30,000 bases of DNA from Chromera velia (GCA_018398765.1 JAHBMJ010004984.1:16972-46971), one strand, 5' to 3'. Shown: positions 1 through 9,601, counted from the first letter of the stretch. The notes: generated by a model not told the origin, from the letters alone. Made by a program: numbers and translations.

Positions 1-40
1 CATGAAGAAAAGAAGGGAGAAGAAGAAACATATGATCTCT

Positions 41-46
41 CTGTCC

Positions 47-82
<36 letters not shown>

Positions 83-95
83 GTCTGTCTGTCTG
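41..95. repeat. (TCTG)n microsatellite
   Basis: A run of CTGT/TCTG tetranucleotides with a few interruptions. It ends directly in CTGCAG, so it probably forms the pyrimidine tract and 3' end of an intron whose next exon starts at 99. Confidence 0.9.
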
Positions 96-98
96 CAG

Positions 99-464
99 CG
101 CAATGTTCTCATGTGCGTCCTCTCCCTGCTGAGAGAGATGCTGGAGGTGTTTCACCTTCAAGAGGAGAGGAGACGGCAGCAAAGGGATTGCATGGAGGGG
201 GGGGAAGAGGAGAGGCAGAGACGCAGAGGAAAAAGATGGTCGGGCTCGGACACGGTGGGGGATGAGAAGTGCTCTGAGGGGGGCACGTCTGCAGGAAGCC
301 CCAAGGAAGAGCGGAGCGAAGAGGATGAGGATGTAGAGGAGGAAGAGAGGCTAGTGGAAATGGCAGAGAAACTTGCCTTGTGGGGGCGGAGGCGGATGAT
401 GTGGGACTCTCTCGGCAGTGATGGGGTCAACTTTGTATTTCACTTTCTCGAAATGTGGGACTGA
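99..464 (+). CDS. Probable last exon of an unrecognised gene (3' part only)
   Basis: The frame opens after a pyrimidine-rich TCTG tract ending in CAG at 96-98 and runs to TGA at 462-464. The part seen encodes about 121 residues. It starts with a hydrophobic/leucine stretch (MCVLSLLREMLEVFHLQEE), continues through a strongly charged Glu/Arg-rich low-complexity region (SEEDEDVEEEERLVEMAE), and ends in an aromatic tail (FVFHFLEMWD). I recognise no domain. The acceptor and the contrast between charged middle and ordered ends suggest a C-terminal exon of a gene that begins left of the window. The ATG at 111 could instead be a start, but nothing upstream supports a promoter. Chance ORF remains possible because the region is purine-rich. 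Confidence 0.4.
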   Translation, partial: RNVLMCVLSLLREMLEVFHLQEERRRQQRDCMEGGEEERQRRRGKRWSGSDTVGDEKCSEGGTSAGSPKEERSEEDEDVEEEERLVEMAEKLALWGRRRMMWDSLGSDGVNFVFHFLEMWD

Positions 465-820
465 GACCTGTTGCAACAATCAGGCACTCAGTCAGTCTCG
501 CTGTGTGTCGGCATTCGATCGTGGCCCCTATTTTAAGAATTGATAAAATACGCACCATCAGCGTGAAGCACTACAGACCATGCATATATTACTATATAGC
601 ATTGGTAGCTGTAGATTGGCAGACCAAAGTGGAGTTTTGAGTAGAGTCGGATTTGCTAAACAAAGACCTAAACAATCATGATTCATTTTCTCGAGCATTT
701 TCTTGGATTTTGAGTTACTTGTATGACTCGTTCTGTACATACTCAGGCTTCTATTATATAGTCTCAACACATGCAGTCTCAAATATTACTCAGTACCCTA
801 TATAGGTAACAAAATTATTA
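465..820. other. Spacer, nothing recognised
   Basis: AT-rich sequence between the window-start exon and the foldback element. No ORF with coding character or RNA gene was seen. Confidence 0.6.
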
Positions 821-1249
821 ATTCAACAAAATGTCGCGTCCGGGGGCGGCGTCCCCATACTAGGCTCCCCATAGGCTCCCCATACATAAAAAAGTATAAA
901 AAAGTTAATTGCTCTAAATCAATTTCACTTTTTATTTTTTTATTTATTTTTTTGAAGCAGACACCTGAAGTTCGAAGCTCAAAGCTCCGAGTCAGCTGAT
1001 GCACAAAAATAGTAAAAAAAATAAAAAAACTAATTCAGATTTTAGCCAAAATTTATTTATTTATTTTTTTACGTATGGGGAGCCTAGGATTTTTGTGTAT
1101 TAGTTATGCTTTGCATGAGCTTCGAACTTGAAGTGTCTGCTTCAAAAAAATAAATAAAAAAACAAAAAGTATAAAAATGATTTTGAGCAATTAACTTTTT
1201 AATTTATTTTTTTACGTATGGGGAGTCTAGTCCCCATATTCAACAAAAT
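821..1249. mobile_element. Foldback (snapback) element with 12-bp flanking direct repeats
   Basis: The left arm (about 852-980) and right arm (about 1117-1238) are imperfect inverted repeats of roughly 125 bp. Both contain, in opposite orientation, the blocks TCCCCATACTAG, AGTTAATTGCTC, a T-rich tract, GAAGCAGACAC and GTTCGAAGCTC. The spacer (981-1116) holds a further partial copy, ACGTATGGGGAGCCTAG. The 12-mer ATTCAACAAAAT occurs at 821-832 and again at 1238-1249, as expected for a target-site duplication. No transposase is encoded. It could be a non-autonomous foldback transposon or MITE. About 18 bases at the left end (833-850) have no partner on the right. Confidence 0.75.
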
Positions 1250-1733
1250 CATTTTTTGAGTTTGGTAAAATTTCATAATTTAATTAGTTCAATAGGCGTC
1301 TAGCATTCGGCGGCAACACACAAGGCATGCAGTTCCGTTCTTTACAAAAGCAGTTCACTTTTATTTCTACTTAATTAAAGTGAATTCAATCCTAGTCTAG
1401 GATACTTGTTCGAGTTATATCCCAGCTAGAGCCCAAGTGGTGTGCTCACCGGCTTTAACTGCCTCAATTCAATTCATTTATTCATATCTATACAAATATT
1501 TAAAAAATTATCTAGAAAATTATACAGTAAAAACACCAAATTTAGGATTTGATGGTCTAGACATCAAAGCTATAAAAAGCTGCACAAAAAAAAAAGTTAG
1601 TAATACTGAGCTAGATACTGAGAGTGACTAGTTGCATAAATAAAATGATGTTTTTATTGCTTTTTTGTTGCAAGTATTGTATTGTATTGTAAAGTATATT
1701 GGACTCAATATTTGGAGGCGCAGCTCAGGCGCT
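1250..1733. other. AT-rich spacer downstream of the histidine kinase
   Basis: AT-rich sequence with short repeats such as TATTG around 1675-1690. It includes the 3' flank of the minus-strand kinase gene. No coding signal was seen. Confidence 0.5.
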
Positions 1734-4700
1734 TTAGATGGAAGTCTGAGTATCTCCATTCGGACCATTGAGTTCGTTCAGGATTTCTTTCAAACGGCGC
1801 TCCGTGAGAGGTTTGAGAACAACCTTGCGAGCTCCGGCCTCATAAAATGCCCCGTGGGTCTCTGTCAGTGCGTCGCCTGAATATCCAATCAACAGAGGGG
1901 CGTCACTGCGATGTCGAATCCGATTTGACTGGAAGTTCGCCTGTTCACATGACACTGGCAGTGTCTTGCCTTTTTCTACTCCTCCCTCTCCCCCCTCCGT
2001 TCCGTTTTTCCCCTTCAAGGTCCCCCTCTCATCTTGTGACTCCGACGACAACAAGTCTGCTTCCTTCTGATGCAGGTCTGCAAAGTGGTCCGAAATTCTC
2101 TTCAACGCCTCCGGCCCAGACATTCTGGGCATGTTCTTGTCACTCAGAACGAGTCGAAAGGAATGTTTTTGACGAACAATCAGGTCAACGGCCTCCTCCC
2201 CGTCTTCTGCAGTGACCACCGACAAGCCCAGTCTTCGGATCGCAGCGGATCCTGCCATCAAACAGAAGCGGTCATCATCCACCAGCAACACGTCGGCAGT
2301 GTGCTTGCCAATGGGTTTGTCCCATGCAGTCTCTGTGACTACTGCCTTGCTGACGCTTCCTTTTTCTTCACCTTCTAACCCCCCCGTGTTCTCCTCTCCC
2401 TCTTCCTGGGCCTTTGTCTCTCTGTCCTTCTCGCTCGTTCCCCTTCCCCCGGATGGCGGAATCGAAGCAGCCAGAGCGGATTCAGAAGCCACAGCGGAAA
2501 CAGAGTGTAACGCACAAGAGAAAGAGATGCCAGGAGGGACTCGGGCTTCTTCTCTGCACCCCTCTGGTGTCTCTGTCTCTTCAACAGCAAGAGCGAAAGA
2601 GCCAATCGATTCCGATGAAGACGAAGCGGAGGGGGAGGGGGAGGGGGAGGGGGAGGGGAAAGGAGAAAACTGTAATGCATTCGGTAAATCCTTGGTTCCC
2701 TTCAAGTCTTCTTTCAGTGTCTGCTTCTCTTTCTCCTTCTCTTCCTCTGTCTCATTCAGATGAGTGGACTCTCTCTCTCTCTCTACAAGTGGAAGCAAAA
2801 CCTCAAAGAAGAAAGTGCTGCCCAACCCCCTGCCCTCACTCTCTGCCCCTATCTTGCCGCCACAGTGGGCCTCAACGAAGCTCTTGCAGAGACACAGACC
2901 TAAACCCGTCCCCCCCCTATTCTGCAGTTCTCCTGCCCGGACCTGAGAGTAAGGTTTGAACAACTGTTCCATATCAGACGCACTCAAGCCAGGACCTGTG
3001 TCCTTCACTAAGATACGCAAGACAACGCACGAAAGAGTCTGAGACTGGGCAGCCGCAGAGCTTTGGCTTGAGGTTGAACTCTCTTCACTTTCTGTCTTTT
3101 TACAAGCAGGCTGCTGTGCCTCAACAACTTCAGCGTCGGAGGGGATACGCAGAAGGCCCTGCAGATGCACCGACCCCTCCTTTGTGAACTTCTTTGAATT
3201 TCCAACGAAATTCGAGACCACTTGAGCCAATCGAACAAAATCAGCAACTCCCATTGGCTTTCCTTTCAAGACTTCGAGGGCTTCAGGAAGAATATCCAGA
3301 TGCCATGAGAAAGCAACTGAACACGCTGGATTGTTTCGTCTGAAAGAAGAACTTTCATTTCCCTTTTCTTGTCTGCTCTGAGACTCCCTCTTGGAAGGAC
3401 TCACACTGCTTCCACTAGAATCTTGTCTAGAAGAAGAACAAAAAGAAGGAGAAGCAGGAAGAAAAGAAAAACAAGGAGAAGAAGAAGCAGAAGACGAAGA
3501 CGAACACACATCAGAAGGAAATTGCTCTCCCTGCTGAAGCTTGAACAGCGGTGCTTCTTGTGCTGCTGTTTGAGAGGACCAGGTGCATAGGTCTTCAGGA
3601 CGAAAAATGAATTCAAAGTTGCCGTTGGATAGTTTTTCTAACTGCAGAACATCATTGCAAACTCCCTCCATTTTCTCAAACTGCCGACTCAGGTAATCTG
3701 ACAGAATCCGGAGTCGTGACGCAGAAAGCTGGATTGCTTGTTGGGCGTTTTCAATATTCTTGGACTTCTCTCCTTCTTCCAACAGATCCTCTAACGTTCC
3801 TTTGAACTCCCAAATCAGAAGGGAGGCGCCGTTCAGCGGGTTTCGGATTTCGTGCATAATGTAGCTGAGAAATCTGTTGTGCTTCTGTTCTGCCTGGCCC
3901 CGCAACATCATTTCCTCTGCGCATTTGGACACAGTCAATAGCGCCAGTCGCCGCATGAGAGCAGCAAGAAAAATGCACTCCACTCCGAGGAAAACCCCAC
4001 ACGCTGCGTATTGCACCAGCCCGTCTTTGTCTTGGTAGTAGTCAACGAACGCTTTTAGAGCGGCAGTAAGCCACATGACAGAGTCTGCCACGTTGAGAAC
4101 CCAAAACTCGAGGTCACTGAAGTAGAGCACCACCAGGAACATCTTGTTGCACGATCCTGCAAACAACTTCGACCATGCGATTGAAGAGAACGAACACAAG
4201 CCTGGCTGATATCTACACACTTGTAAAGTGGCGTACATGCCTTCTTGTGGCTACCCCATGCACCCTGCCTGTGGCTGTCAGTACTGTGGTTGATTCGCCC
4301 AAGTGGCATGCAGGCGAAGCTAGAAATCGATGCGGAGGAAGAGAAAGGAAAGAAAACAAGCAAAGAAAACCTATCGGGGAGGTAGACGGAGAAGAAAAAG
4401 AAGCCGAACGGTAACGGATGGACAAAGACGACAGCGAGGACGACAGCAAGAGAAAGAGTCCTCGCGGGAGGCTAAAATGAATGTGAGCAGCGAAGACAGG
4501 AAGGATGCTGCTTTCTTGTCACAGCTAGGTCAATAGCAACACCTCCACATGCATTAATTGATGCGTAGACGTCGAAGGCAGTTACGCATCAGCCGTACAA
4601 AGGTCAGGCAATCACTGCATGACTCACTGACTGTCTGACCTGCAATGCCGTGGCCGAGGAACCTGACAGGGAACGACGGTGCTTCCCATGAGAGCCCGGC

Positions 4701-5196
4701 AGCGTGTACGGACGTAAGCATCATCAGCATCGATACGAACGGAATGGCTTCCTGAATGAGCTTTACGATCCTGCCCGGCTTCTTCCACATACCGGGAGAT
4801 GACACACAAAATGTTGCGCCAGCCGTGAAGGGAAGCGAAGTCAGAAACGTGGAAGTATCGAACACGCCAAAGACCCAGAGAGCACATGTGAGGGTCAAAC
4901 AGCAAATGCAGGCGGGAAGAAGGGGGCGCGAGAGGCACTGCAGCTGCACGGAGAAGACATATATACACGATTTGTTTTGTTCGCCACACTGAGATGTTCT
5001 TCACCGTCAGACATCTGGTGCATCATAAATGCGCTCATACCATGCATGCAACAACATCAAGGACGTTGTCGATTGACTGAATTCAGTACTATCGGCGTAC
5101 CTGCTTCTTGAAGCAAAGGCTCCGAATTTCCTCACGCCCCACAGCGTCCCGGGGACGAGCATCATCGGCGGATGAGGTTTCCGGCATTTTTCCCAT
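1734..5196 (-). CDS. Membrane-bound hybrid histidine kinase with C-terminal receiver domain (3 exons, 940 aa)
   Basis: Exons: 5196-5101, 4943-4640, 4156-1734; introns of 157 and 483 nt, GT-AG, phases 0 and 1, total 2823 nt. The ATG at 5196 is the first in its frame after an upstream TGA. Exon 2 and early exon 3 encode about five hydrophobic segments, so the N-terminus is a membrane bundle. Then follow an H-box with His about residue 235 (MHEIRNPLNG), an N-box (Asn about 453, FVGNSKKFT), G1 (DTGPGL, about 519), an F-box (LFKPY) and G2 (GGTGLGL, about 548). The receiver has the acidic triad DDD (about 760-762), phospho-acceptor Asp about 806 (SDKNMP) and Lys about 915 (VLKPL). All catalytic residues are present, so autophosphorylation and intramolecular transfer to Asp are expected. 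Ser- and Ser-Pro-rich tracts separate the domains, and about 50 charged residues are inserted in the receiver before GYSGDA. The ligand is unknown. Exon 2 could start 6 nt later at a second CAG. Confidence 0.92.
2631..2658. repeat. (GGGGAG)n hexanucleotide tract within the kinase coding region
   Basis: Plus-strand repeats of GGGGAG read on the coding strand as Ser-Pro repeats in the linker between the kinase and receiver domains. It is in frame and likely length-polymorphic. Confidence 0.85.
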
Positions 5197-5372
5197 TAAG
5201 TTTTCCTTGGCCCCTCCGAAGAATTTGACGAATCGAAACGAAGCAGAAGCAGTGCGTGCAGATCAGTAAACGAGAAGCTGCCCTGCTGTGAATCTCTGCG
5301 ACGTCACAGAAGTGAAGTATGCTGCTCGAGGACGGATCACTAAGTTGCAAGATAGAATTTATCATAGAAGAA
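5197..5372. promoter_or_regulatory. 5' flank/UTR of the histidine kinase gene
   Basis: Short interval between the kinase start codon (minus strand) and the first tandem repeat. It must contain the 5' UTR and core promoter unless transcription begins within the repeat. I see no TATA box or other defined motif. Confidence 0.3.
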
Positions 5373-5695
5373 GTCGCCTCGGGGGGCAGCTGAGCTCTGC
5401 TGAGAGATCAGCCGAGAGGCCCTGAGATCGCACGCACTCGCATAACGCATTTTTTCATTTTTGGGGGGGGGGGGTTCGATGTTTGTCTATCTGTCACGGT
5501 GTCGGGCTAGCTCCAAAATATGCCCCTCAAGCAACTCGCACGGAGCCGCGATCGCATTACAATTACTTCGCTAATACCTAATACGTGCCCCTCAACCAAC
5601 TCGCACGGAGTTGCATTTGTATTATTCGTATGATGCGGTCCCGAAAAGCATATTTTGCGTACGTTGCCGTAGCCCCCGCTACTTATATACCTATA

Positions 5696-6784
5696 CCGCA
5701 TCAAATCGAATTTTTCGTCAGACACAAATTATAAATACGTTTTTTACATTTTGAATTTTTTTTTTTTTTAGGCCCAAATGAGGCGTACAGACCAAAAATG
5801 ACATGCTGGGGCCCAACTTTTGTGTCCGACCATAATTTGCATGCTGTGGATCCCAGAAGTCTCCTGAAAGCTGAAGTCTCCTAACTCACAGTGACGCCTT
5901 CTGTTTCATCTGAAAGCATTCAACAATGTCTAGTCTATCATCTGCACCCCCAACATCTGCTGCAAGGTGGCGTTGTATCTCGACAAGGTCCACCACGGGT
6001 TGTCTTCAACGAGTTCATGCACAACATCCAGCTGTGCATCCTGAAGAATTCTGGGTGCCGGTCTCCTCTTCAGCCAGTCCGGAGACCCTGTATCTTTCCA
6101 CCTCTTCACCCAGTTCTGGATGTTCCGCACACTCAGGCACAAAAACACAGCAATCGTCTGGATGGAGGTGCTGTCAATCCACTTTGCAACGGCGAGACGG
6201 CAGATCTCATTCGAAGAATGAATGCCCGCCTCCATACCAAATTGTTCAAGCCGGAGCACCAAAACGAGTAGGAACACCCAGAACAGAACAGATCTCACAG
6301 TCATTATGACTCCTATCCAAAAAAACCCAGTACAGAATGATTGATACTGAGAGAAGAAACGAGAAGGATCACCTGAAGAGACAGACTGAAGAGACAAGTT
6401 GAGGAGACGGGCGCTGACAAGCCCGACAGAAAATATGGAGAAGCTCCTGTCAATTCTCACACCCAAAGAGTCAGTGCATACATGGAAGATGTTCCTATGC
6501 ACGTAATCATGAAGCTTGTCTGTGCAGCAGAACTGCCCATAAACTTTAAAACAACACAACTCAAGGATGAACCGAAGTGCACTCACGGACCAACTTTTGT
6601 AATCGAACACTCAGATTTGTAATCCGCGGTGCGTGCGCACATCCCACACGAAGTTGGGCCCCGGCATGCCGTTTTTGGTCTGTATTGAACAATGTGGGCC
6701 CAAAAAAATAGCGTTTAAAAATGTATAATTTGTATTTGTAATTTGTACGCCAGGGTCAAAAACGAAAAATTACATTTGATGTGG
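5696..6784. mobile_element. Tc1/mariner-like DNA transposon (1089 bp, TA target duplication)
   Basis: The ends are CCGCATCAAAT (5696) and its near-complement ATTTGATGTGG (ending 6784). They continue as imperfect terminal inverted repeats of about 140 bp; inner blocks GGGGCCCAACTT and GACCAAAAA occur in opposite orientation near 5790-5830 and 6645-6685. TA (or TATA) flanks both ends, as for Tc1/mariner elements. It sits inside a copy of the local tandem repeat, so the insertion is younger than that repeat. Its ORF carries only the DNA-binding half of a transposase, so the element is non-autonomous. Confidence 0.88.
5930..6610 (-). pseudogene. Truncated Tc1/mariner-type transposase (helix-turn-helix part only)
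   Basis: The open frame is 226 codons. Recognisable sequence covers about residues 133-224: a homeodomain-like helix-turn-helix (EICRLAVAKWID, then SVRNIQNWVKRWKDTGS) followed by a basic linker (LKRRPAPRI) and a second helical segment ending QQMLGVQM. This is the usual N-terminal DNA-binding arrangement of Tc1/mariner and IS630 transposases. The frame then stops, and no DDE/DDD catalytic domain follows inside the element. In-frame ATGs at 6304 and 6235 are the likeliest starts. Starting at 6304 would add a very hydrophobic segment (VLFWVFLLVLVL), odd for a nuclear protein. The first hundred residues look non-coding. Confidence 0.7.
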
Positions 6785-6896
6785 TATATGTAAGCAAGAC
6801 ATGCCCAAGCCCCCGATGGTTTGCATTAATCAAATTCTGGCCGACTCCCTAAATGGCTCTCCGAGGCACTCACCCAACTGGTTAGGTATATCCCGT

Positions 6897-7104
6897 ATCG
6901 CCTCGGGGGGCAGCTCAGCTTTACTGGGCTCAGCCGAGAGGCCCTGAGAACGCACGCACTCGCATGTTGCAGCTCTTCAAATTTTGGGGGGGGAGATCGA
7001 TGTAACGCTAAAATAGGTACAAGAAATCGGATTACGACGTGCGTACGTCACTGCGGGTGCATCACTACTGACCATTAATTAATCAGGTATACTTCGATCG
7101 TCGC
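6897..7104. repeat. Partial repeat copy 2 and unique flank
   Basis: It opens with the end motif GCCTCGGGGGGC and the AGCTCAGC...GCTCAGCCGAG palindromic block. It diverges after the G run near 6990 (GGGGGGGGAGATCGATG). The rest to 7104 matches no other part of the window. Confidence 0.75.
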
Positions 7105-7852
7105 CTTGGGGGGCAGCTCAGCTCTGCTGAGATCAGCCGAGAGGCCCTGAGATCACACGCATTCGCATAACGCATTTTTTTATTTTTTGGGGGGGGGGGT
7201 TCGATGTTTGTCTATCTGTCACGGTGTCGGGCTAGCTCCAAAATATGCCCCTCAAGCAACTCGCATGGAGCCGCGATCGCATATACTTTAATTACTTCGT
7301 ACGGGCATGCCTCTCAAGTAACTCGCATAGAGTTGTAAGTACATACTCGTGTAGTCCTGAAAAGCATACTTCGTACATCTTCGTGCGCGTTGCCATGGCC
7401 CCTGCCGCATGTATGCATGCACCTGGACATGCCTAAGCCCCCGATGGTGTGCATCAATCAAATTTGCGGACCCCCTAAAGAGCCTCCCAAGGCATTCACC
7501 CAACTGGTTGGGTGTATCTCGTTAATGTAAGACGTGATACACTCAACTAGTTGGGTGAGTGCCTCGGGGGGCATCGCTGAATTATCATGATCCCCGCCGC
7601 GTGCGTCCATGCATGGCCGGTACGTACGTTAATTATAATTCGACAGTGTATATTTATGCAAGTGCGAAAATTAAATCTCAGGGCCCACGAGCCAGGTTAA
7701 GCTGCCCTTTGAGATGAAAAATATATATACGGTATTATACGTGGTCCATTGCTCCGTGAGAGCTGCTTGAGGAGCACTTTTCGCCAATGGCGACACGGAT
7801 CATAACATATGCAGACAGATAACTCTAGAAACCGCGAACCCCCCCTCCAATT
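7105..7852. repeat. Tandem repeat unit, copy 3 (about 750 bp)
   Basis: Full-length unit. In order it contains the GCAGCTCAGCTCTGCTGAG palindromic block, CGCATAACGCA, a T-run followed by a G-run (about 7190-7199), a conserved middle part, an internal palindrome (7482-7571), GAGCCAGGTTAAGCTG, and a closing CCCCCCCTCCAATT. It lines up along its length with the next unit. No open frame is conserved between copies, so it is non-coding repeat DNA. Confidence 0.88.
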
Positions 7853-8612
7853 CGCCTCGGGGGGCAGCTCAGCTCTGCTGCGATCAGCCGAGAGGCTCTG
7901 AGATCGCACGCACTTGTACAATGCATTTTTTCATTTTTGGGGGGGGGGGTTCGATGTTTGTCTGTCTGTCACGGTGTTGCCCTGGCTCCAAAATATGCTC
8001 CTCAAGCAACTCGCACGGAGCCGCGATCGCATTATAATTACTTGGCTAATCCCTAATATATGCCCCCTAACCAACTTGCATAGAGTTGCATTTATATTAT
8101 TCGCGTGATGCAGTCCCGAAAAGCATATTTTGTATATGTTGCCGTGGCCCCCGCTACTTGTCCATGTAGGTAAAACATGCCCAAGCCCCCAATGTTTTGC
8201 ATCAATCAAATTCTGGCCGACTCCCTAAATGGCCCCCCGAGGCACTCACCCAACTGGTTGGGTGTATCCCGCATTAATGTAAGACGTGATACACTCAACT
8301 AGTTGGGTGAATGCCTCGGGGGGCATTGCTAAATTATCGTGATCCCGGCCGCGCGCGTGCATGCATGGCCGGTATGTACGTACGTTATAATTCGACAATG
8401 CATGTTTATATAAGTGCAAAAATTATTAAATTAAATCTCAGAGCCTACGAGCCAGGTTGAGCTGCCCTCTGAGGCGAAAAGTATAAATACGGTATTATAC
8501 GTGGTCCATTACTCCATAAGAGCTGCCTGAGGCATACTTTTCGCCAATGGCGACACGGACCATGACATATGGAGACAGACAGCTCTAGAGACCGCAAACC
8601 CCCCCTCCAATT
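7853..8612. repeat. Tandem repeat unit, copy 4 (about 760 bp)
   Basis: Directly abuts copy 3 and has the same order of blocks. It carries the best-preserved internal palindrome (8232-8324) and an 11-base G run near 7939-7949. The head-to-tail arrangement with copy 3 and the partial copy at 8613 makes this a short tandem array. Confidence 0.88.
8232..8324. repeat. 93-bp palindrome with GCCCCCCGAGGC ends
   Basis: Two arms of about 40 bp, GCCCCCCGAGGCACTCACCC... and ...TTGGGTGAATGCCTCGGGGGGC, are near-perfect complements around a short CATTAATGTAAGA loop. Its end motif is the same 12-mer, inverted, that starts each tandem unit. A weaker version lies at 7482-7571. Single arms occur at about 6868-6890 and 8989-9011. 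Confidence 0.85.
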
Positions 8613-8760
8613 CGCCTCGGGGGCAGCTCAGCTCTGCTGAGCTCAGCCGAGAGGCCCTCAGATCGCACGCACTCGCATAACGCATTTTTTTATTTTTGGG
8701 GGGAAGATCGGTTCTGTCTCTGTCTGTCATGGTTAGTCGGTGGGTCAGTGTCACCCTGCA
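8613..8760. repeat. Partial tandem repeat, copy 5
   Basis: The first 90-odd bases of the unit (GCCTCGGGGGCAGCTCAG, GAGCTCAGCCGAGAGG, CGCATAACGCA, T-run then G-run) are followed by divergent sequence. It is the right edge of the tandem array. Confidence 0.8.
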
Positions 8761-8841
8761 TACAAAATGCCCATGCAGTAAGTGGATACGTCAAAATATG
8801 TTAAAATAAGCGGCTGCCGGCATGCAATTATAATTTTGCCT

Positions 8842-8917
8842 TCGGCATGCAGCTCAGTCGGTATAGCGCATCCCATTCGTATATACGTGGTCTCAGGTTA
8901 GATTCTTCCCTCAGCCA
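8842..8917 (+). repeat. tRNA-like relic (possible SINE head)
   Basis: CAGCTCAGTCGGTATAGCGC resembles a tRNA D-arm/A-box and GGTTAGATTC resembles a B-box with one mismatch, at roughly tRNA spacing, followed by CCA. The acceptor, anticodon and T stems do not pair properly, so this is not a working tRNA. It could be the tRNA-derived head of a SINE or a decayed tRNA gene. Confidence 0.35.
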
Positions 8918-9410
8918 CTTTTCTCGTCAAGCTTAGTCAAGCTTGCATAGAGGCCCGGCACGCATTTCTTTTGCGGCCACCTATACGCCCCCCGAGGCAC
9001 CCACCCAACTGGGTGGGTATACAGAACCTGTGAGGATACACTAGGATACACAAAAATGCTCTTACACGACGGCGTTGCATAACCTCCCCCCCCACCCCTC
9101 CCTCCCCCCACAAGACACAAATTTACGGCTGCGTATAACGGCGGCGTCAATCATCACGTTGAAGTGATAAGATGATAATTTAAATCTTGATTTTATTCTA
9201 TATACTTGCACATATAAACGCACAAGTGTTGTGCGATTATATTGTCACCGAATTTGTGGCTGCATGCATAAGGAGAGCAAGTCTGCATGTCTGCTTCTGG
9301 GTCTGCATGCCTCCGTCGACCAGAATTTGTCGATCGATACATTTCTGTCGGGGAGCTGTGGCAGGTTCCTTTCCGTTCGCTAGAAAGGAATTAAGGGGAG
9401 ACGGGGCGCA

Positions 9411-9601
9411 ATGGAAGAGAAGAGCGGAGGGGAAGGTGAAGAAGCAGAGATGTCGTCTGCTTCTCGTGAGCACGGCTGTGTAACTCGTCTAGCATCTCAC
9501 TCGGTTGGCGAATTTTCGTTACGGGATGTATCAGTGCGGTCTGCGTCCGACCTGGTTGTCGAGACAGGCGCCCGGAGGAACTGTAAGTCAGTGAGAGGAA
9601 G
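9411..9601 (+). CDS. Weak candidate first exon
   Basis: An ATG at 9411 opens a frame with a balanced composition (MEEKSGGEGEEAEMSSASRE, then RLASHSVGEFSLRDVSVRSA). It runs into a strong donor-like CTGTAAGTCAG near 9580. I could not find a following exon that keeps the frame: the obvious acceptor at about 9683 would create a stop at the junction. It may be a decayed gene start or chance. Confidence 0.15.

Larger units (their letters stand above)
5373..6896. repeat. Repeat copy 1, interrupted by a DNA transposon
   Basis: This starts with the family's end motif GCCTCGGGGGGC and matches the 7105 and 7853 copies up to about 5690 (the poly-G run, ATATGCCCCTCAAGCAACTC, GAAAAGCATATTTTG). It resumes at about 6787 with CATGCCCAAGCCCCC and runs to the CCGAGGCACTCACCC block. 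The gap is exactly filled by the 1089-bp element at 5696-6784. Confidence 0.85.

Noticed and set aside
1847-3590. Several plus-strand ORFs of 70-180 codons
   Set aside because: They lie antisense to the hybrid kinase exon and reflect its low-complexity Ser/Glu-rich coding sequence.
7105-8760. CRISPR-like or gene-cluster array
   Set aside because: The units are about 750 bp, similar along their whole length, with no short repeat/unique spacer pattern and no conserved ORF.
8842-8917. Functional tRNA gene
   Set aside because: Acceptor, anticodon and T stems do not pair; only the box-like motifs remain.
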